Positions 14,618-17,048 of a stretch of 17,048 nucleotides of DNA are shown piece by piece. The DNA lies in assembly GCA_017386805.1 (NCBI GenBank), contig JAFOGM010000108.1, positions 1-17,048 of the forward strand, given 5' to 3'. The notes under the pieces are model-generated. The model did no database searches and was not told where the DNA came from. It was given only the letters and a program-made list of their open reading frames with translations. The stretch comes from Bacillota bacterium. GTDB lineage: Bacteria > Bacillota > Clostridia > Peptostreptococcales > Anaerovoracaceae. The position numbers and the translations under genes were made by a program. Positions within the stretch are counted from its first letter, which is position 1; every line of letters begins with the position of its first letter.

Positions 14618-14659
14618 CGGGCAACAACGTTTCAATAACAACGTTTAGGCAACAACGTT
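14618..14659 (-). repeat. Three tandem 14-nt units across the rplI stop codon
   Basis: On the minus strand the units are AACGTTGTTGCCTA (14659-14646), AACGTTGTTATTGA (14645-14632) and AACGTTGTTGCCCG (14631-14618). The 9-mer AACGTTGTT is identical in all three with an exact 14-nt period. Unit one contains the last rplI codons and part of its stop; units two and three fill most of the gap before dnaB. It looks like a local duplication. Each unit starts with the palindrome AACGTT. Confidence 0.8.
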
Positions 14660-15088
14660 GACCTTGCACTTAGCAACCACGTCGGTGAACAGCTTCACGT
14701 CGATGGTGAATTCGCCTACGCTCTTGATGGGAGCATCCAGAACGAACTTCTTCTTATCGATGTCCATACCGGTCTGCTTCTTGAATTCTTCTGCGATATC
14801 CTTGTTGGTGATGGCACCGAACAGACGGCCGCCTTCGCCAGCCTTGGTCTTCAGAACCAGGGTCATGCTTTCCATCTTTGCCTTCTGTTCCTTAGCAGCA
14901 GCCAGATCTGCCTGGCGCTTTGCTTCCTGAGCAGCCTTTTCTCTTTCCAGAGCCTTCTTGTTGGCCGGAGTTGCTTCGATGGCTTCCTTTGCGGGGATCA
15001 GCTTGTTTCTTGCGTAACCGTCGCTCACCTTTACCAGAGTACCAGCCTTACCATAACCTTTTACGTCTTTGATCAGAATTACTTCCAT
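14645..15088 (-). CDS. rplI: 50S ribosomal protein bL9
   Basis: This 147-residue protein has the normal bL9 length and plan. The N-terminal rRNA-binding domain is MEVILIKDVKGYGKAGTLVKVSDGYARNKLIPAKEA (given here in part as GYGKAGTLVKVSDGYARN). A long Lys/Glu/Ala connecting helix spans about 40-75, and a C-terminal domain contains GRLFGAITNKDIAEE. It binds 23S rRNA at the base of the L1 stalk. AAAGGAG lies 7 nt before ATG 15088, and the gene follows gdpP by 15 nt. The gdpP-rplI-dnaB order is conserved in many Firmicutes. The last codons are part of the tandem repeat, so the C-terminal NVVA end may have been set by it. Confidence 0.98.
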   Translation of the reverse strand: MEVILIKDVKGYGKAGTLVKVSDGYARNKLIPAKEAIEATPANKKALEREKAAQEAKRQADLAAAKEQKAKMESMTLVLKTKAGEGGRLFGAITNKDIAEEFKKQTGMDIDKKKFVLDAPIKSVGEFTIDVKLFTDVVAKCKVNVVA

Positions 15089-15103
15089 TGTTTTTCTCCT
15101 TTA

Positions 15104-17048
15104 TTATTGATGCATTTCACGGATGATCTGCTCGATTTGCATGATAGCTTCCATGGGATCGTCGATGACCTGCGCTCCCGCAGTGGTGAGATGTCCGCCG
15201 CCGCCCATCTTTTCCAGGATGGCCTGCACGTTGATCTCTCCCAGCGAACGGCCGCTGATCACAGTCATTCCCTGATTGTTGATCCCTGCCGCGAAGCTGG
15301 CCTTAACGCCCTTGATGTTCAGCAGCTCATCGGCAGCCTGTGCCGCGATGACCTGCATGTTGGGGTCCCGATTGTCTGTCCAGGCCACAGCGATTCCCTC
15401 GCCGGTGATCTGGGCGCTGCTGACAATGGCCGCCTTTTGTTTGAAGAAGTTCATATCGATGCGGAAGAACTGACGAACATTGGTGATGTCCGCGCCGTTG
15501 CGGCGAAGCCAGCCTGCCGCCTCGAAGGTTCGAACACCGGCTTTCACGCTGAAGTGGTTGGTATCCAGCATGATCCCCGCCAGCAGGGCTTCCGCTTCCA
15601 TTTTGTCGATGGACTTCTTTTCAGTGTAATATTGTAAGATCTCAGCAACCAGCTCCGATGCGGAAGATGCGTAGCTTTCCATGTACGTCAGCATGGGGTT
15701 TTCGATGGCATCGTCGGTGCGTCGGTGGTGGTCGATGACCACGATCTTCTCGGTGATATTCAGCAGTTCCGGACATTCCACCAGCTTCGGTCTATGGGTA
15801 TCCACGATGACCAGAAGGGTGTCCTTATCGGCCATTTCCAGAGCCTGCTCGTTGGTAATAAAGTTGTACATTCCCGTTCCGGCCGCCTTTTCGTACAGGC
15901 GATCCAAAGCATCGGGTCGGCCGTTGATCACGATGGCCGCCGTCTTGTTGCGGATGATGGCCATACGATGGATCCCCAGGGCTGCACCGAAGCAGTCCAT
16001 GTCCGGGCGCTTGTGACCCATGATGATCACGTTGGATGCCTGGTCGATCTGGGGCTTCATGGCGTGGGCCATGATCCGGGACTTTCCTTTGTTTCTCTTC
16101 TCTACGGCCTGCAGTCGACCGCCGAAGTATTCTACGGTGTTTACCTTCTTGATAACGACCTGGTCGCCGCCTCGACCCAAAGCCAGGTCCATGGCGGTGG
16201 CTGCGTATTCGTCCAGCTGGGTGTAGTTCTTTCCGCCCACACCGATCCCGATGCTGACGGATACCGGGAAGTCCGCTTCTGTTTCGATGTTGCGGACCTC
16301 ATCCAGAATGGTGAACTTGGCAGCGGCCATCTTTTCGTAATGGCGGTTTTCCAGAACCATGTGGTACTGGTAACGGCTGTAGCGAACGATGGATGCGTGA
16401 TACTTTCCTGCCCACTGACGGATCATCTTTTCGATCTGGGCAGCCAGTTCGGAACGGGTACTGTCGGACGTTGCCGCCAGCAGTTCGTCGTAGTTATCCA
16501 CGCTCAGATAGACGGTACAGGGACGCTCGTCGCGGTACATCAGCTTCAGAGTTTCCCAGTTGGTGATGTCCTGCCAGTACAAAAGTCGGGTGTCCATGTC
16601 GCTCATACGGCTGGTCACCACGCGATACACCTTACTTCCAGCGCTGACGGTCACGTAGCTGTCACCCGTTTCCGTTTCGTCTTCCGGGAGAAATTCCTCC
16701 TGTTTCGTTCCGGTCACCTCCTGAATGTTGGTGTTGAACAGTTCCACATCGGGGAACAGGGAACGGAATTTATGGTTTTCCCAGAGAACGGCTCCCTCCT
16801 GATCGATCATACAGATCGGAAGAGGATTTTCTGCAATGAACTGCTTGGCCGAATCATCCATCTCTTCCGTGATGGTATCGGTATATTCCTTCAGCTCAGT
16901 GGATTTATTCTCGGAGTATTTTTTATAGTAGAGCCACATGGCGATGATGACGATAAACGCCGCCACGCCCAGCTTCACATTCAGATAGGTCAGCACTGCC
17001 GCAAACAGGATCTGGATCACCAGATTGGCACGGAAGATGGGACCTAAG
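15104..17048 (-). CDS. gdpP: GdpP-family cyclic-di-AMP phosphodiesterase, 5' partial
   Basis: The frame is open to the window edge, so the true start lies beyond 17048. A GTG at 17020 could start it, but that would place the first membrane segment at residue 1. Numbering from 17020, the visible part has a membrane segment (about 1-30), a degenerate PAS domain (about 60-153), a degenerate GGDEF domain (about 165-292, ending LGRGGDQVVIKK) and a DHH-DHHA1 phosphodiesterase. The metal and catalytic residues are intact: His336, Asp340 and Asp342 in MGHKRPDMD, Asp407 in VDTHRP, DHH at 430-432, Asp486 in MLDTNHF and GGGGH at 606-610. GdpP hydrolyses c-di-AMP to pApA at the membrane and so affects wall and potassium homeostasis. 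It heads the rplI-dnaB operon, 15 nt before rplI. Confidence 0.97.
   Translation of the reverse strand, partial: LGPIFRANLVIQILFAAVLTYLNVKLGVAAFIVIIAMWLYYKKYSENKSTELKEYTDTITEEMDDSAKQFIAENPLPICMIDQEGAVLWENHKFRSLFPDVELFNTNIQEVTGTKQEEFLPEDETETGDSYVTVSAGSKVYRVVTSRMSDMDTRLLYWQDITNWETLKLMYRDERPCTVYLSVDNYDELLAATSDSTRSELAAQIEKMIRQWAGKYHASIVRYSRYQYHMVLENRHYEKMAAAKFTILDEVRNIETEADFPVSVSIGIGVGGKNYTQLDEYAATAMDLALGRGGDQVVIKKVNTVEYFGGRLQAVEKRNKGKSRIMAHAMKPQIDQASNVIIMGHKRPDMDCFGAALGIHRMAIIRNKTAAIVINGRPDALDRLYEKAAGTGMYNFITNEQALEMADKDTLLVIVDTHRPKLVECPELLNITEKIVVIDHHRRTDDAIENPMLTYMESYASSASELVAEILQYYTEKKSIDKMEAEALLAGIMLDTNHFSVKAGVRTFEAAGWLRRNGADITNVRQFFRIDMNFFKQKAAIVSSAQITGEGIAVAWTDNRDPNMQVIAAQAADELLNIKGVKASFAAGINNQGMTVISGRSLGEINVQAILEKMGGGGHLTTAGAQVIDDPMEAIMQIEQIIREMHQ

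Noticed and set aside
14598..14669. Upstream ATG at 14669 as the dnaB start
   Set aside because: It overlaps rplI, translates the tandem repeat and adds residues absent from DnaB proteins.
15725..17047. A 440-codon plus-strand open frame opposite gdpP
   Set aside because: It is antisense to an unambiguous GdpP protein with intact catalytic motifs and has His/Val-rich, domain-free composition.
1..17048. CRISPR arrays, tRNA or rRNA genes, insertion sequences, prophage genes
   Set aside because: I saw no regularly spaced repeats, cloverleaf-like or rRNA sequence, transposase motifs or phage genes. All sizeable stretches are explained by the listed genes.

Overview
The window comes from a Gram-positive anaerobe, most likely a Clostridia-class amino-acid fermenter with moderate GC content. 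An Anaerovoracaceae / Family XIII-like lineage is my best guess, not something the sequence proves. The evidence is a complete oxidative ornithine-fermentation operon, the Firmicutes-type order gdpP-rplI-dnaB-dnaD, GGAGG-type ribosome binding sites and a sigma-54 activator of the low-GC Gram-positive type. Every gene I can support lies on the minus strand, so transcription runs from high to low coordinates.

Region A (17048 to about 9630) is a housekeeping block read as gdpP (5' end outside the window), rplI, dnaB, a DnaD-domain gene and a membrane-anchored LysM/G5/M23 peptidase. Gaps are 9-47 nt, and a hairpin with a U-tract follows the last gene. The DnaD-domain protein ends in what looks like the helicase-binding, Cys-rich N-terminal domain of a clostridial DnaC/DnaI helicase loader, with no AAA+ ATPase after it. 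This is the most unusual gene in the window. A three-copy 14-nt tandem repeat spans the rplI stop codon.

Region B (about 9611 to 8217) carries an EamA/DMT-family exporter with a TTG start and a small ArsR-type regulator with its own promoter, closed by a strong terminator.

Region C (8257 to 1) is an ornithine catabolic module. A PAS-AAA+-Fis sigma-54 activator is followed by a 362-bp control region. That region holds two identical 14-bp palindromes 21 bp apart, a near-consensus -24/-12 promoter and an 8-bp-arm dyad in the predicted leader. Then come ord, ortA, ortB, oraS and oraE, a 10-bp-stem terminator, and the start of a GlmL/MutL-family ATPase gene. The expected pathway is D-ornithine to 2,4-diaminopentanoate (OraSE, B12 and PLP), to 2-amino-4-oxopentanoate (Ord), to acetyl-CoA and alanine (OrtAB). 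The GlmL-like ATPase may look after the B12 mutase. A third copy of the 14-bp palindrome forms the core of the terminator just upstream of the regulator's own promoter, which suggests autoregulation. Ornithine racemase is not seen and may lie beyond position 1.
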